A DNA stretch of 64,000 nt. Origin: Nitrospira sp. (GTDB lineage Bacteria > Nitrospirota > Nitrospiria > Nitrospirales > Nitrospiraceae). A program made the translations under genes and the position numbers. Location of the stretch: the NCBI GenBank assembly GCA_024998685.1, contig JACOEH010000002.1, positions 123,826 through 187,825 of the forward strand, in the 5' to 3' direction. Positions 51,001 through 60,203 of this stretch are shown here, piece by piece. The notes below the pieces were generated by a model. That model saw nothing but the letters and a program-made list of their open reading frames with translations. It did not search any database and was not told where the DNA came from. How positions within the stretch are numbered: position 1 is the first letter of the stretch; the number at the start of each line of letters is the position of its first letter.

Positions 51001-52872
51001 ATCAATGCGCAGTTCAGCTCGTGGCTGATGGGCGGGGTCATCGCCATCGGCAATCCAGAGCTGGTGCCCTATCCCAACCCTTGCCGGCTATTGGATGCCA
51101 GCGTGAATGACGATGTATTGACTCTGAACTACCACGGTCCGGAACAGAGCTTTGTCTACCAGACCCCATCCGATTGGCCGGCCATCCTGGAGCCCGGGGC
51201 TTTGGCGAACATCGATCACATTGTCGTGTTGATGCAAGAAAACCGCTCCTTCGACCACATGCTAGGCTATTTGAGCCTGCCCTATGAGCTAGGAGGCATG
51301 AACCGGAAGGACGTCGATGGCCTCAAGGGTGGCGAACTCAATACATTGAATGGCCGGATCATCCCCTCGTTCCGGTTGGCGGCGGGCGATACAATCTTTT
51401 CACCGGGACCTCCTAATGATGCCGCACATGCCGCGGTCCAAATTAACGGCGGCAAGATGCATGGATTCGTGCAAGCGCAGGCCGACGTGTTCGGTCCGGC
51501 GACGGCCCACCGCGTGATGGGATATCACACGGCCGACAATGTGCCTACCTACGACGCGCTGGCACGTGACTTCGCCGTTGGCCACCGATGGTTCGCGTCT
51601 CATCCAGGACCGACGTTCCCGAATCGTTTCTACGCCTTCACGGGTCGGCCGAATATTGATGCCTGGGGCGCTTGGGAGTATGAGAATCCAAGTCCCCTCC
51701 GCCCGGTGTTTACTGATACCATCTTCGACCATCTAACCGATCGCGGCGTCTCCTGGACCCTCTTTGAACACTACTATAGTTTTCTCCGCTTCTTCGAACG
51801 TCACACCTTTGACTCGGAACATATTGTGAGTTTTACCGATCCGGTGAAAGGATTTGCCGCGTTGGCGAAATCCGGCACCTTGCCGTCCGTGTCCTTTATC
51901 GAGCCTCACTACATGGATTATCCACCGGGCAGTTTCTGCGACGAGGCGCCGTCGGATATCAGAAACAGTCAGAAATTCATTCGTGATCTGGTGGAGACAG
52001 TGGTTTCCAGTCCGAAATGGGACAAGACGTTGCTGATCATCACCTATGACGAGCACGGGGGATTCTACGACCATGTGCCGCCGCGTCCAGCGGTCAAAGT
52101 CTCGGAAGAAATGTTGGATACCACCGGTGTGCGCGTGCCCTGCTTCGTGATTTCACCGTGGGTCAAAGGCGGCACGGTATTTGGCTCGGATGCGCTGCAC
52201 TTCGACCACACGTCCATTCTGAAGACGATTGCGCGGCGGTTTTTGAGCACTAACCCGCCCTATATGGGAGCCAGGTATGCCGCGGCCCACGATCTGTCCG
52301 AGGTCCTGGAACGTCAGATCCGGCCAGGGCCGTTCCGTCCGTTTCTACCATACACCTTGGTATGTAGCGCTTCGAACATGGGCCTAGATGTGCAGAGCAG
52401 CAGTGTATCCATCGGTGCGCCTCTCTGTCAGCTCGCCCCGAACGCGACAAATCCGAATCCCGCGCAAGACTTCCGGTTCGAAGACGCAGGTGATGGCTTG
52501 TTCTACCTTCGCACGTTCGCGGGATTGTACGTGACCGTGGATGCGCCTACTGGTGCTCCCGCTGGTGCGGGAGGCACCCTCACGCTCAAACAGGACCGGA
52601 AGTACGAACCCGGCTCAGGTGCGTCACGCCACCCGGATCTTCAGAAGTGGAAGTTCATGTCCTCCACCATTGTAGCGACCAAACCAGATGAGTACACGAT
52701 ATCCTGCGCGGCAGTTCCTGGTAAGGTCCTGCAACCGGAACAGGGTAGTACGGCGTCCGGGGCAAGTGTCGTCCTTGGCGATCCGGAAGTTACTCATTCT
52801 CCAGTCGTCATTCCGAATCCATGGACCGTGACCTCGCGTCTGCTTCCGTCCGGTGGACTGCTTCATACCTAG
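48040..52872 (+). CDS. FG-GAP repeat protein with phospholipase C-like phosphoesterase domain
   Basis: 1610 residues from the ATG at 48040 with a strong ribosome binding site. Residues 1-400 are seven FG-GAP/VCBS-like repeats of about 55 residues (DLTGDGKADIIGFGGEFVWVALNNGDGTF), each with a DxTGDGKAD calcium-type loop, forming a beta-propeller. Residues 400-1050 contain beta domains (ITIDFHTHDDG, IIEFHTHNDDKD). Residues about 1057-1430 are the phosphoesterase/phospholipase C family: DHIVVLMQENRSFDHMLGYL, HPGPTFPNRFYAFTG, LIITYDEHGGFYDHVPPRP and HFDHTSILKTIARRF. Residues 1440-1610 are a lectin-like trefoil. I see no signal peptide, so export would be by another route. Confidence 0.8.
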   Translation: MAWTGRNWGLDQPRFVTDLTGDGRADIVGFGSDGVWTALGTDGWAVAPAHRVLAGFFGYEQGWRTGRHLRLIADLTGKGKADLVGFGEAGVLTALSKGDGTFVNPKFFEGFGVKQGWHVDQHPRFAVDLTGDGKADIIGFGGEFVWVALNNGDGTFQAPKPVLDDLVYSKSWRVDQHPRFVVDLTDDGKADIIGFGGEFVWVALNNGDGTFKKPEPVLDDLVYSKGWRVDQHPRFVVDLTGDGKADIIGFGGEFVWVALNNGDGTFKKPEPVLDDLVYSKGWRVDQHPRFVVDLTGDGKADLVGFGDEGVWSVVSNGDGTFGDRKFLPVTFSVKQGWRVDQHLRLLADLTGDGKADLVGFGNDDGPWVALSNGDGTFQPARLVHADIGDHPVGNYSGTVVQSITIDFHTHDDGGLDIDSKLHMFVKNRRGDSSDSDGPSTYTSNLQAYRDHDADWFSRNPYLGYALNASQGQLIEENSTHRVTIQLRSQPIPVEELELLAMHIHIIVNGNDRCRFDYTLTLTLNDGTVLSPFSSNVNGLTGIILDQDNRNYYGICSEVRPSPPRTRPSTDAVLTDVIIEFHTHNDDKDADTNLGIHIVNRLNETASQDIVVANGVAAGQKFPDSDEIVTPIDERYTRIDLPLASNAIFLRDMVLPVVFINIAPNGNDRWIFDYRVTFVFGKEQPYSWTVSGVVLDQDHHKHMGVYNGRPFPTLYSPRPTLTSLPLVPRTKAISMAFLQQKLDELLNRRQTIGSPDPLIKLKLDSAERFGKETPLSYMDLQFITNDPPPPDGASLDQRYSMGVTYSHSLLELLQLRYRYYGFVGLKFDDINSQFLSLNVKRGDDPTPLILHLQFETDGPQEVTGTDSMNVINFEITLRFTLRFDQDAGAVDLLGWVRDLNTPELFAPVRNTKPQLYKVRGTFLGQALDDVTIDPHDYQITRVDPVAHVVFTTDFKLDFGGTIQKEMRGAIFDRLSEKNHITQVTPRESINAQFSSWLMGGVIAIGNPELVPYPNPCRLLDASVNDDVLTLNYHGPEQSFVYQTPSDWPAILEPGALANIDHIVVLMQENRSFDHMLGYLSLPYELGGMNRKDVDGLKGGELNTLNGRIIPSFRLAAGDTIFSPGPPNDAAHAAVQINGGKMHGFVQAQADVFGPATAHRVMGYHTADNVPTYDALARDFAVGHRWFASHPGPTFPNRFYAFTGRPNIDAWGAWEYENPSPLRPVFTDTIFDHLTDRGVSWTLFEHYYSFLRFFERHTFDSEHIVSFTDPVKGFAALAKSGTLPSVSFIEPHYMDYPPGSFCDEAPSDIRNSQKFIRDLVETVVSSPKWDKTLLIITYDEHGGFYDHVPPRPAVKVSEEMLDTTGVRVPCFVISPWVKGGTVFGSDALHFDHTSILKTIARRFLSTNPPYMGARYAAAHDLSEVLERQIRPGPFRPFLPYTLVCSASNMGLDVQSSSVSIGAPLCQLAPNATNPNPAQDFRFEDAGDGLFYLRTFAGLYVTVDAPTGAPAGAGGTLTLKQDRKYEPGSGASRHPDLQKWKFMSSTIVATKPDEYTISCAAVPGKVLQPEQGSTASGASVVLGDPEVTHSPVVIPNPWTVTSRLLPSGGLLHT
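48394..49053 (+). repeat. Near-identical 165-bp coding repeats
   Basis: Units start at 48394, 48559, 48724 and 48889 (exact 165-bp period). The second and third are nearly identical at the DNA level, the first and fourth more diverged. This indicates recent duplication by unequal recombination within the FG-GAP region. Confidence 0.85.
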
Positions 52873-53232
52873 CCGAAGCGCATTGAGAGTCGAGGGAAAA
52901 GCAGGAAACGAGCGAAAGTGCGGAGAACGCTAGAGAAAACGTGGCTAGGCCGCCATCTTGGATACGGAGACCATCGAACACAGTTCGTATTTGCGCTAGG
53001 CACCTCCTTATGACCCCGCTCAAAAGGAATCTAGAACGTGGAAAACTACACGCGGTTGAAGGATATGACCGCACAGGAGCATGTGATTTGCCTAAGACCG
53101 TTCGTCTCTTGGATGGGAAATCCTTCGACCGGGATCACTTACGAGGTAAGATCATTTGTATGAGCGAGATATTCATCAGCCACAGCAGTACGTAACGTCC
53201 AGGTTTCTGGGAGTATCGGAAAGGTCTTCACC
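52873..53232. other. Intergenic region with a TIR start remnant
   Basis: About 360 bp. At 53160-53195 a short ORF reads MSEIFISHSST and then stops, identical in style to the first strand of a TIR domain. The longer ORF around it (52941-53195) has no ribosome binding site. Otherwise nothing recognised. Confidence 0.4.
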
Positions 53233-56200
53233 ATGGCGACCGAGAAACGCTTGGCCTTCATCTGCTATCGCGACGCAGATAGCGGTCCAATCGCCAAAAT
53301 CTTGTACGATCAACTCAGCGCGAAGTTGGGAAGCAATCAATTGTTTTTGGCTCCCAAGACTATAGAGTGTGGCGAGGAATGGGACCCTGCTATCACAACT
53401 GCGCTGGCTGCGGCAAAAGTGATGATTGTGCTTATCGGACGTGAATGGCTCAGACTTCTGAATGAGCACGGACAGAGATTACTGGACCGGCGTGATGACT
53501 GGGTCGTTCGCGAGATTCGTGTGGCTCTTGAACGACAGATCCATATCATTCCCGTCTTGATCGACGGGGCGAATCGTCCCTCGGAAGAAGCACTGCCTTC
53601 GGATATTAAAGAACTCTCGAAGCATCAGCCTCTCCATATTAGGTGTGGTGCCTCGCAAGAACTCGAGCCAGAGGATGTTCGTCAACTCCTCACCAAGCTC
53701 GGAAAACACTTAAACCCTGCCATCAAAGGGCTGCTCCCATACAAAGCGAGTGATTGGGCTATTTTCCAAGGCCTTCAAAGAGAGGATGCACTTGACCAAT
53801 GCCTCACTGCCCTGAAAGATCCCGCCAGGCGCGTTTTTGTACTCCATGGCGGGACCGGCTGTGGCAAGACATCATTCCTCCAAGCAGGCGTCATGCCGGC
53901 CCTCAACCAACAACATGCGAAATCCCATACAGGCATCTATGTGGAGTTTACCCGCGAGAATCCGTTTGGAACGCTTCAGACGGCCTCTCATGAGCAGCAA
54001 CTCCCGGCTAACGGTCTCGCTGGTCGTGATTTACGGTCGTGGTTTGCGGCGGTGGCAGCAACACGCCATGCGCCTATTGTGCTCTTGTTTGACCAATTTG
54101 ATGAGTTTTTCTTGCATGGCGCACGAGACGTTTGTGATCAGTTCGTTGACGGCCTTAGACGTTGGTATGAACATGAGCGGGCGCTGCCCTTGAAAATACT
54201 TTTTAGCGTACACTCGACCGACCGCTTGGTGGATTTATTAGGCCAAATAAAGTGTTCCAACCATCTCCCGATCAGCCTAAGACACTTTAGCAAAGATCAA
54301 GCCGTTGCTGTACTCAAAGCCCTAGCTAACGCCGATGGTCTGTTGTTCCATGAACCTTTTGTAAGAGAAACAGTAATACGCGAGTTGGATTCTCAGCCGG
54401 ATGGCATTTTGCCTCTAGAACTGCAGATTGTAGCCTGGGCAATTCAACGGCATGGTGAAAACAGTGGTTTCACCAAAGGTGGTTATAAAGTCATCGGCGG
54501 CATTAAAGGCTCTTTGGACCGTCTTCTTGTGGAAGAACTGAGGAACTTGTCGGAGGACGATAGAAAGGCAACATTGTCAATCTTTGAGTCCCTTATCGAC
54601 GGGGAAGCACACCAACGGTATTTTCTTACCGCAGATGCAGTCTCCCAAAAACTTCGCAGGAAAATGAGCAAAGATGACATCGAGCGGAAGCTGGAACGGC
54701 TAGTCATTGCACGCCTTGTCTCTAGAAAGGATAAGGTAGACGAGAAGGGCGAGAATGCTGTCAGGTACTATGGATTGGCTCATAAGTACCTTATTGAACC
54801 AGCGCTTAAGGCTATTCGAAAGCAATTTCATGAAGTCGAACTGGCCAATCTCATCTTGGATCACCACGAACAGGCTTCCCACATGGAAGGTCGTGTCCGC
54901 CGCTTAAGGGGGAAGGATTACAGGCTGATCATCACAGAAGTCGAGCAAAACAAGATCCGATGGGGCACACAGGAGGAGCAGAACAAGAAGAAGGAAATAA
55001 TTAAGGAAAGCCGGAAACTCAGAAACACCGTGAGAGTGGTTTCCGTTGCTCTTATGATAGCGATAGTTGGACTGGGCTATATCTATATGCCGCCGAGTGG
55101 GGAGACGAAAGTCAGGGGGTTCCTCGAAGGCGCACTCGGAAAACAAAAACCGCTTCCCATGGAAATGGAAATCTTGACCAGGGCGATCGCTGCGTTAGGT
55201 GACTGGGACAAGTGGAAGGAGAAGGCGAAGGATTACTCTGAAGCCAAAGCCGATTTTGGCCGTAGTGAGCTTGCCTTGCTGGCTGCCAATCAAAAGCTAT
55301 GGGATCGCGCTCAAGATTTTGCCGCCCACATTAAGAATTCCACACTCAAGGCTATTACGTTCACTCATCTTGCAAAGGAGTTGAAGGAGTCAGGAGATCC
55401 AAAGATGCTAAATGGATTTGTCCAATCTGCGTTGGAAGCCGTTCAGCGTATGCACGAAAACGAAAGTGCGGAGCGAGTCCGCGTACTGTATGACCTTCAG
55501 CGCCGCATGACTGACCCTGCTCTCGTAAAGAAGGTGCAGAACACCTTGCGTGAGGAGACGGAGAATGCTCTGGCTCAAATCGAGGGCCGTATACAAGAGC
55601 AAGCATCTCCCGCGAAGTCGTTACCAGAAAGCTTGCGTCTACGCGAACAGGTACGATTGCTCGCTCTTGCAGCTCAGGTCGAATCATATGCGGGCGGATT
55701 GAAGACGATGAGAGTGAAACTTGAGGAGGCGAAAGCCAAACTCAACAAAATCAAGGACGATCGTGAAAGATCGATAGCGTTTCATGTACTGATACAGGGA
55801 ATGGCCGAATGTGTACTTGCTGATACGGATAGCGAGGATTTCTACAAGATCTATCTCACCGAGATTGTTAAATCCGCCTCTCCCACAGAGCATATCTTAG
55901 GACTTATTGAGGCCTCAGCCGTTATTCTACGTGCAAATCCACCTGACGATGCAACAAAACTCGCGAGTGAGTCTCTGCACGAAGCAGAGAATCTTGCTTC
56001 AAGCTTGCGAAGTGACAAGAGAAGGAAGAAGCAGCCTCCCGAGCAGGACGTTTCGCTACCAGCATCATTTTTGCTTCGTGAAGTCCGCACGCTAATACTC
56101 GCCCATGCAAACATTTTGAACGAGTATATGGTGAAACACAGTGACACGAAGCAGGAGCCTTCCACCGCACTGGTTCGCCGAATACAAGAAATGGTAAACG

Positions 56201-57687
56201 AAGAAATATCAGAGAAAGAGAGTGTTGGCCCCGAACGGCTCGACCTACTTCTGACACAGCTCGCAGTAGTCAGGGCATTCGTTAAAGTGGACAAGCCATG
56301 TGTAGAGGAGCGAAAGAAGGCAGATGAGGCGCTGTCGGACACAAGAGATAAAGTGGCCAAGTCGTGCGCGGAGAAGGCGCTATCCGATGCAAAAGATTGG
56401 GCAGGAAGACTTCAGAATCCTCACCAGAAATCGGCAGTCCTGCGTTCAATCGTAGAAATCGCAGCGGGTGTCGATACTGTCGCGCGCACAGTTTACGCTT
56501 CAGCTGATCCAGACGAAGCTTTGATGGAGTTCGCCAAGGACGTTCTCGAGGATGAAAGCCTCGATCCATCCGACAAGGGTTGGGGTGATGCATCATACGC
56601 AATCGGCCTCGCCCGGCGGGCTAGCAAAGCGAGGAATAGTCTAACTGGAGCCATCAATCACGGGGTGGACGACATTTCACGGATGTCTTCAATCCTTTGG
56701 AAGTTTCTTGGCAGGTGTCCTAACTACGCGGAATTCTCAACCAGCGTAACGAAAGCTAACCAATCAGGCCCGGCCAGAAGCTTTGCCCTGCAATGGGTCG
56801 CGAGAGAAATGGCAACAGCACGATACTTGACTTGCGCCGATAAGCTGCTGATTGATGTTAGGGATGACAACGTACAGACGGCTGGATATGCTGCGATACT
56901 ATTAGGCGAGAGTGCGGATATTCCCACGCTTCCTAAGGTTGGTGTATTAGGCGTATCAGATACGGTGAGTACTCAGCTTTTAGAAAATAAGGTTTCGATG
57001 CAGCTTGTGTCAGGCGGATATTTCATTATGGGAACGGCCGACAAAGATCGGTATATCGACCAGAGGCCACCGCATTATATTTATCTGAATACTTTTTACC
57101 TCGACAAGCACGAGGTGACAGTTGAGCAGTATGCAAGTTTCTACAGAAAGCATGATGAAAAGCGTGAATTGAAACCTCATGAGTGGGACGATAAGAAGAA
57201 TTTTGTTCCTACCAATGGGAGGAAACCTGTGGTTGGCATTACTTATGAGCAGGCAACTCGGTATTGTGAATGGGCGGGCAAGCGGCTGCCGACCGAAGCG
57301 GAGTGGGAGAAGGCGGCGCGGGGAACAGATGGCCGCATCTACCCATGGGGCAACGATGCTCCCACACCGCGCCATGCGAACTTTGATAAATCTGATTGGA
57401 ACAATTACGAGGTATTGACGCCGGTAGGTTCGTTTGAAGACGGCAAGAGCCCCTATGGGGTCTTTGACATGGCTGGCGGCGTCTGGGAATGGGTCGAAGA
57501 TTGGTACAGCGCATCTTACTATATCCATAGCTCTCCGGAAAATCCTCATGGACCACCGGCAGGCAACTGGAGAGTCCTACGCGGCGGCGCGTGGGATAAC
57601 AATGGAGAGAAATTAGAAGCTACCTCTCGACTCTATAAAGATCCTCCCTATTACTACCATACAATAGGCTTTCGTTGCGCCAGGTAA
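53233..57687 (+). CDS. TIR-NTPase-TM-formylglycine-enzyme-like fusion protein (candidate defence/signalling)
   Basis: 1484 residues. Residues 1-155 are a TIR domain (KRLAFICYRDADSGPIAKILYDQL, ECGEEWDPAITTALAAAKVMIVLIGREWL, WVVREIRVALE with a Glu in the usual NADase position). Residues 170-520 are a STAND-type NTPase with Walker A GGTGCGKTS (about 206) and Walker B IVLLFDQFDEFF (about 282). A transmembrane helix follows near 597-620 (VVSVALMIAIVGLGYIYM), then 600 residues of helical repeats. Residues 1250-1484 are a formylglycine-generating-enzyme/SUMF1 fold (GGYFIMG, DKHEVTVEQYASFYRK, RYCEWAGKRLPTEAEWEKAARG, WRVLRGGAWDN, TIGFRCAR). TIR-NTPase proteins act in NAD-depleting immunity; the role of the C-terminal sensor-like domain is unknown. 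Confidence 0.8.
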   Translation: MATEKRLAFICYRDADSGPIAKILYDQLSAKLGSNQLFLAPKTIECGEEWDPAITTALAAAKVMIVLIGREWLRLLNEHGQRLLDRRDDWVVREIRVALERQIHIIPVLIDGANRPSEEALPSDIKELSKHQPLHIRCGASQELEPEDVRQLLTKLGKHLNPAIKGLLPYKASDWAIFQGLQREDALDQCLTALKDPARRVFVLHGGTGCGKTSFLQAGVMPALNQQHAKSHTGIYVEFTRENPFGTLQTASHEQQLPANGLAGRDLRSWFAAVAATRHAPIVLLFDQFDEFFLHGARDVCDQFVDGLRRWYEHERALPLKILFSVHSTDRLVDLLGQIKCSNHLPISLRHFSKDQAVAVLKALANADGLLFHEPFVRETVIRELDSQPDGILPLELQIVAWAIQRHGENSGFTKGGYKVIGGIKGSLDRLLVEELRNLSEDDRKATLSIFESLIDGEAHQRYFLTADAVSQKLRRKMSKDDIERKLERLVIARLVSRKDKVDEKGENAVRYYGLAHKYLIEPALKAIRKQFHEVELANLILDHHEQASHMEGRVRRLRGKDYRLIITEVEQNKIRWGTQEEQNKKKEIIKESRKLRNTVRVVSVALMIAIVGLGYIYMPPSGETKVRGFLEGALGKQKPLPMEMEILTRAIAALGDWDKWKEKAKDYSEAKADFGRSELALLAANQKLWDRAQDFAAHIKNSTLKAITFTHLAKELKESGDPKMLNGFVQSALEAVQRMHENESAERVRVLYDLQRRMTDPALVKKVQNTLREETENALAQIEGRIQEQASPAKSLPESLRLREQVRLLALAAQVESYAGGLKTMRVKLEEAKAKLNKIKDDRERSIAFHVLIQGMAECVLADTDSEDFYKIYLTEIVKSASPTEHILGLIEASAVILRANPPDDATKLASESLHEAENLASSLRSDKRRKKQPPEQDVSLPASFLLREVRTLILAHANILNEYMVKHSDTKQEPSTALVRRIQEMVNEEISEKESVGPERLDLLLTQLAVVRAFVKVDKPCVEERKKADEALSDTRDKVAKSCAEKALSDAKDWAGRLQNPHQKSAVLRSIVEIAAGVDTVARTVYASADPDEALMEFAKDVLEDESLDPSDKGWGDASYAIGLARRASKARNSLTGAINHGVDDISRMSSILWKFLGRCPNYAEFSTSVTKANQSGPARSFALQWVAREMATARYLTCADKLLIDVRDDNVQTAGYAAILLGESADIPTLPKVGVLGVSDTVSTQLLENKVSMQLVSGGYFIMGTADKDRYIDQRPPHYIYLNTFYLDKHEVTVEQYASFYRKHDEKRELKPHEWDDKKNFVPTNGRKPVVGITYEQATRYCEWAGKRLPTEAEWEKAARGTDGRIYPWGNDAPTPRHANFDKSDWNNYEVLTPVGSFEDGKSPYGVFDMAGGVWEWVEDWYSASYYIHSSPENPHGPPAGNWRVLRGGAWDNNGEKLEATSRLYKDPPYYYHTIGFRCAR

Positions 57688-57834
57688 GCGGAATCTGCAC
57701 GGACATGCGGCCTCTTCAAAATTCCGACTGGTTCCACGGAGATGCCAGTCTAGATGTGCCATTGCATCGTAAACGGCTCCGCAGACCTCTCCGGCAAGCA
57801 ATGTGATGACTTGAGGCGTCATAAAGTTGGAAGG

Positions 57835-59277
57835 ATGAAGACAGAAACCACTGCACCGCCTCTCCTCGTTACCAATATTCCTCAACGGCTTGATCGGCTG
57901 CCGTGGTCGCGCTGGCATTGGCTCATCGTCGCGGCGCTCGGAATCACCTGGATTTTAGACGGGCTCGAAGTCACGATTGTCGCAGCACTCGCTCCGACTC
58001 TCAAGCTTCCTACCACGCTCCATTTGACGGATTCACAGGTTGGCTTAACGGTCTCTGCTTATCTGGCTGGTTCAGTAATAGGCGCCATGGTGTTTTCCTA
58101 TCTGGCTGATCGGCAAGGACGCAAGCGGTGGTTCCTCATTACTCTTGTGCTGTACCTCACCGCTACTGTATTGAGCGCGTTCTCGTGGGACCTTTGGAGC
58201 TTTCTCTGTTTCCGCTTTCTAGCCGGCGCCGGCATTGGCGGCGAATACTCTGCCATTAACTCTGCCATCGACGAGCTCATCCCAGCACGAGCACGTGGCC
58301 AAACGGATCTCGCTATTAATGGTAGCTGGTGGATCGGCACCGCGGCCGGTGCACTCATTTCGATTCCGTTGCTCGATTCACACATCGTCCCAGAATGGTT
58401 GGGCTGGCGACTCTGCTTCGGATTGGGCGGAATCCTAGGTCTCGGTATTTTGCTGGTCCGCCGGCTGGTACCTGAAAGTCCTCGTTGGCTTATAACCCAT
58501 GGCCGACTAAAAGAAGCCGAGGCGATCGTAGTGACGATCGAGGAGCAGGTAAAAAAAGACAAACGGGTAGATGCTCTCCCTGAACCTGCAGGCAGTATGA
58601 CGATCCATGCAAATGCCCAAGCGACATTCAAGACCGTGGTACAGCAGCTGGTGAAGATCTATCCCACACGCACTATGCTTGGCGTGACCCTGATGGTCAC
58701 TCAATCGGTTTTATACAACGCGATATTCTTTACATATCCTCTCGTGCTGACAAAATTCTCTGGTGTGTCGCCGAGCCAAATAGGGCTGTACCTTGTCCCA
58801 TTCGCAATAGGAAATTTCCTGGGGCCTTTGCTCCTCGGCCGCTTCTTCGATACGATTGGACGTAAGCCGATGATTGCGTTGACATACGCGACTTCTGGTC
58901 TGCTCCTTGCGTGTACCGGATACTTATTTTGGAAAGGCTACCTGACACCGGTAACACAAACATTGGCTTGGTCGATCATTTTTTTCTTCGCATCCGCAGG
59001 AGCCAGCTCTGCCTACTTGACGGTAAGTGAAATATTTCCGCTCGAAATTCGAGCAATGGCCATAGCAGTCTTTTTTGTCGTAGGACAAGTGCCGGGGGCG
59101 TTGGCTCCTTGGCTCTTCAGCATGCTCATCCAAAATTCCCCTACTGCTGTCCTCTACGGCGATTTAGTGGCCGCCGCACTTATGCTTCTCGGTGCCGTCG
59201 TGGCATTGGTGTTTGGCGTTAAGGCTGAACAGAAACCGCTTGAAGCACTTACCAGGCCGCTTTCAGCTGCGCGGTAG
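57835..59277 (+). CDS. MFS transporter, sugar/metabolite-proton symporter type
   Basis: 480 residues from ATG 57835 (GGAAGG close upstream); the frame extends to 57754. Twelve hydrophobic helices in two bundles. Motifs: LADRQGRKRWFLI (loop 2-3 signature), FRFLAGAGIGGEYSAINSAIDELIPARARG (helices 4-5) and VPESPRWLITHGRLKEAEAI (after helix 6), the pattern of the sugar-porter/aromatic-acid:H+ symporter group. No neighbouring catabolic gene, so the substrate is unknown. Confidence 0.88.
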   Translation: MKTETTAPPLLVTNIPQRLDRLPWSRWHWLIVAALGITWILDGLEVTIVAALAPTLKLPTTLHLTDSQVGLTVSAYLAGSVIGAMVFSYLADRQGRKRWFLITLVLYLTATVLSAFSWDLWSFLCFRFLAGAGIGGEYSAINSAIDELIPARARGQTDLAINGSWWIGTAAGALISIPLLDSHIVPEWLGWRLCFGLGGILGLGILLVRRLVPESPRWLITHGRLKEAEAIVVTIEEQVKKDKRVDALPEPAGSMTIHANAQATFKTVVQQLVKIYPTRTMLGVTLMVTQSVLYNAIFFTYPLVLTKFSGVSPSQIGLYLVPFAIGNFLGPLLLGRFFDTIGRKPMIALTYATSGLLLACTGYLFWKGYLTPVTQTLAWSIIFFFASAGASSAYLTVSEIFPLEIRAMAIAVFFVVGQVPGALAPWLFSMLIQNSPTAVLYGDLVAAALMLLGAVVALVFGVKAEQKPLEALTRPLSAAR

Positions 59278-60203
59278 TGCGCTGGGAGAGCCGGACCGAT
59301 AAAGTTCGCGGGGGTACGCTGTGTATGGAGAGCAGGCGAGAACGGGGCTATGCTGCAAGCTGCCTCTGAGACTCCACTCCCATGCCTGGAGAACAATGTT
59401 GAAGCCGAACGCGCAAATCCTTCCTCACCTAAAGAGACGGCAGAGTTAGGCCACAGCAACTCTCGTGATGCAGCCACCGGCTTTTCGGAATTAAGCTCTC
59501 TCAATTCTAGGCCTCTTCCTTCAAATCAGTTCCTTTCTGTTCGGAGTGGTGAGCGATGGCACTACTTCGCCCGTTGTCTGTCCTCACACCAGTGTTCTCA
59601 CGACAGTATGGAGCCCACATCCGTTCCCGCCGCCACCAATCCCATCGACATAGATGGTTACGAGAGCACAATCGATGTTGATCGTCTGCCCACCGACATC
59701 GATCTCGATCCCCCGCGGAAGCATTTGCCCCTGACCGAATCGGATTTGTCCCTAATACATCACTGTCGTGGTCTCACGAACACGGATGGTTGTGCCATGC
59801 GGTTGTGCATCCAGCGATGGCATGAGTCGTTCCTATGATGCTGCAGGGGGATTCGGCAACCAGGGGTAAGTTTTTTGAAATGCCCCTTGAAAGTATCTCT
59901 TCCGATACGGCATGTATCCGTGCAGGTACCATACGTACAATGGGCTACTGGGGTAATTCACCTGAGCACCGCGCATGATCACGGAATCTGAAAGGAAAAT
60001 GGTAGCTGTCAGGCGTAGCGACGATGCGAGTTGTCGGCACGATGATTGCTCGGGCCCACGGGCATTCCGTGCCCAGGCTTTGAAGCAGAGGTCTGACTTC
60101 ATGAGGAAGTGGGCGTATCTTTGGCATCGGTCCTGTCTCGGGAACGAGGAGCACGCCCGCAATGCCCATGGCACATAGATATTTATCTAGAAAAGGAGAT
60201 TCT
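59278..60203. other. Gene-poor stretch with possible decayed - strand gene
   Basis: About 925 bp. On the - strand, protein-like segments appear in different frames: MGIAGVLLVPETGPMPKIRP and PDSYHFPFRFRD (60170-59960), then VNYPSSPLYVWYLHGYMPYR (59960-59840), then MLPRGIEIDVGGQTINIDCA (59730-59650). They look like parts of one frameshifted gene, but no family is recognised. The + strand ORF 59350-59838 has no ribosome binding site and is judged a shadow. Confidence 0.3.

Noticed and set aside
52941..53195. 84-residue ORF ending in a TIR-like start
   Set aside because: Only its last 11 residues are meaningful; the rest has no ribosome binding site or recognisable pattern.
56950..57687. Diversity-generating retroelement variable region in the FGE-like C-terminus
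   Set aside because: The fold is right, but no reverse transcriptase or second (template) copy of the 3' end is present in the window.
59350..59838. 162-residue ORF on the + strand
   Set aside because: Composition looks random, no ribosome binding site, and it overlaps the better - strand segments.
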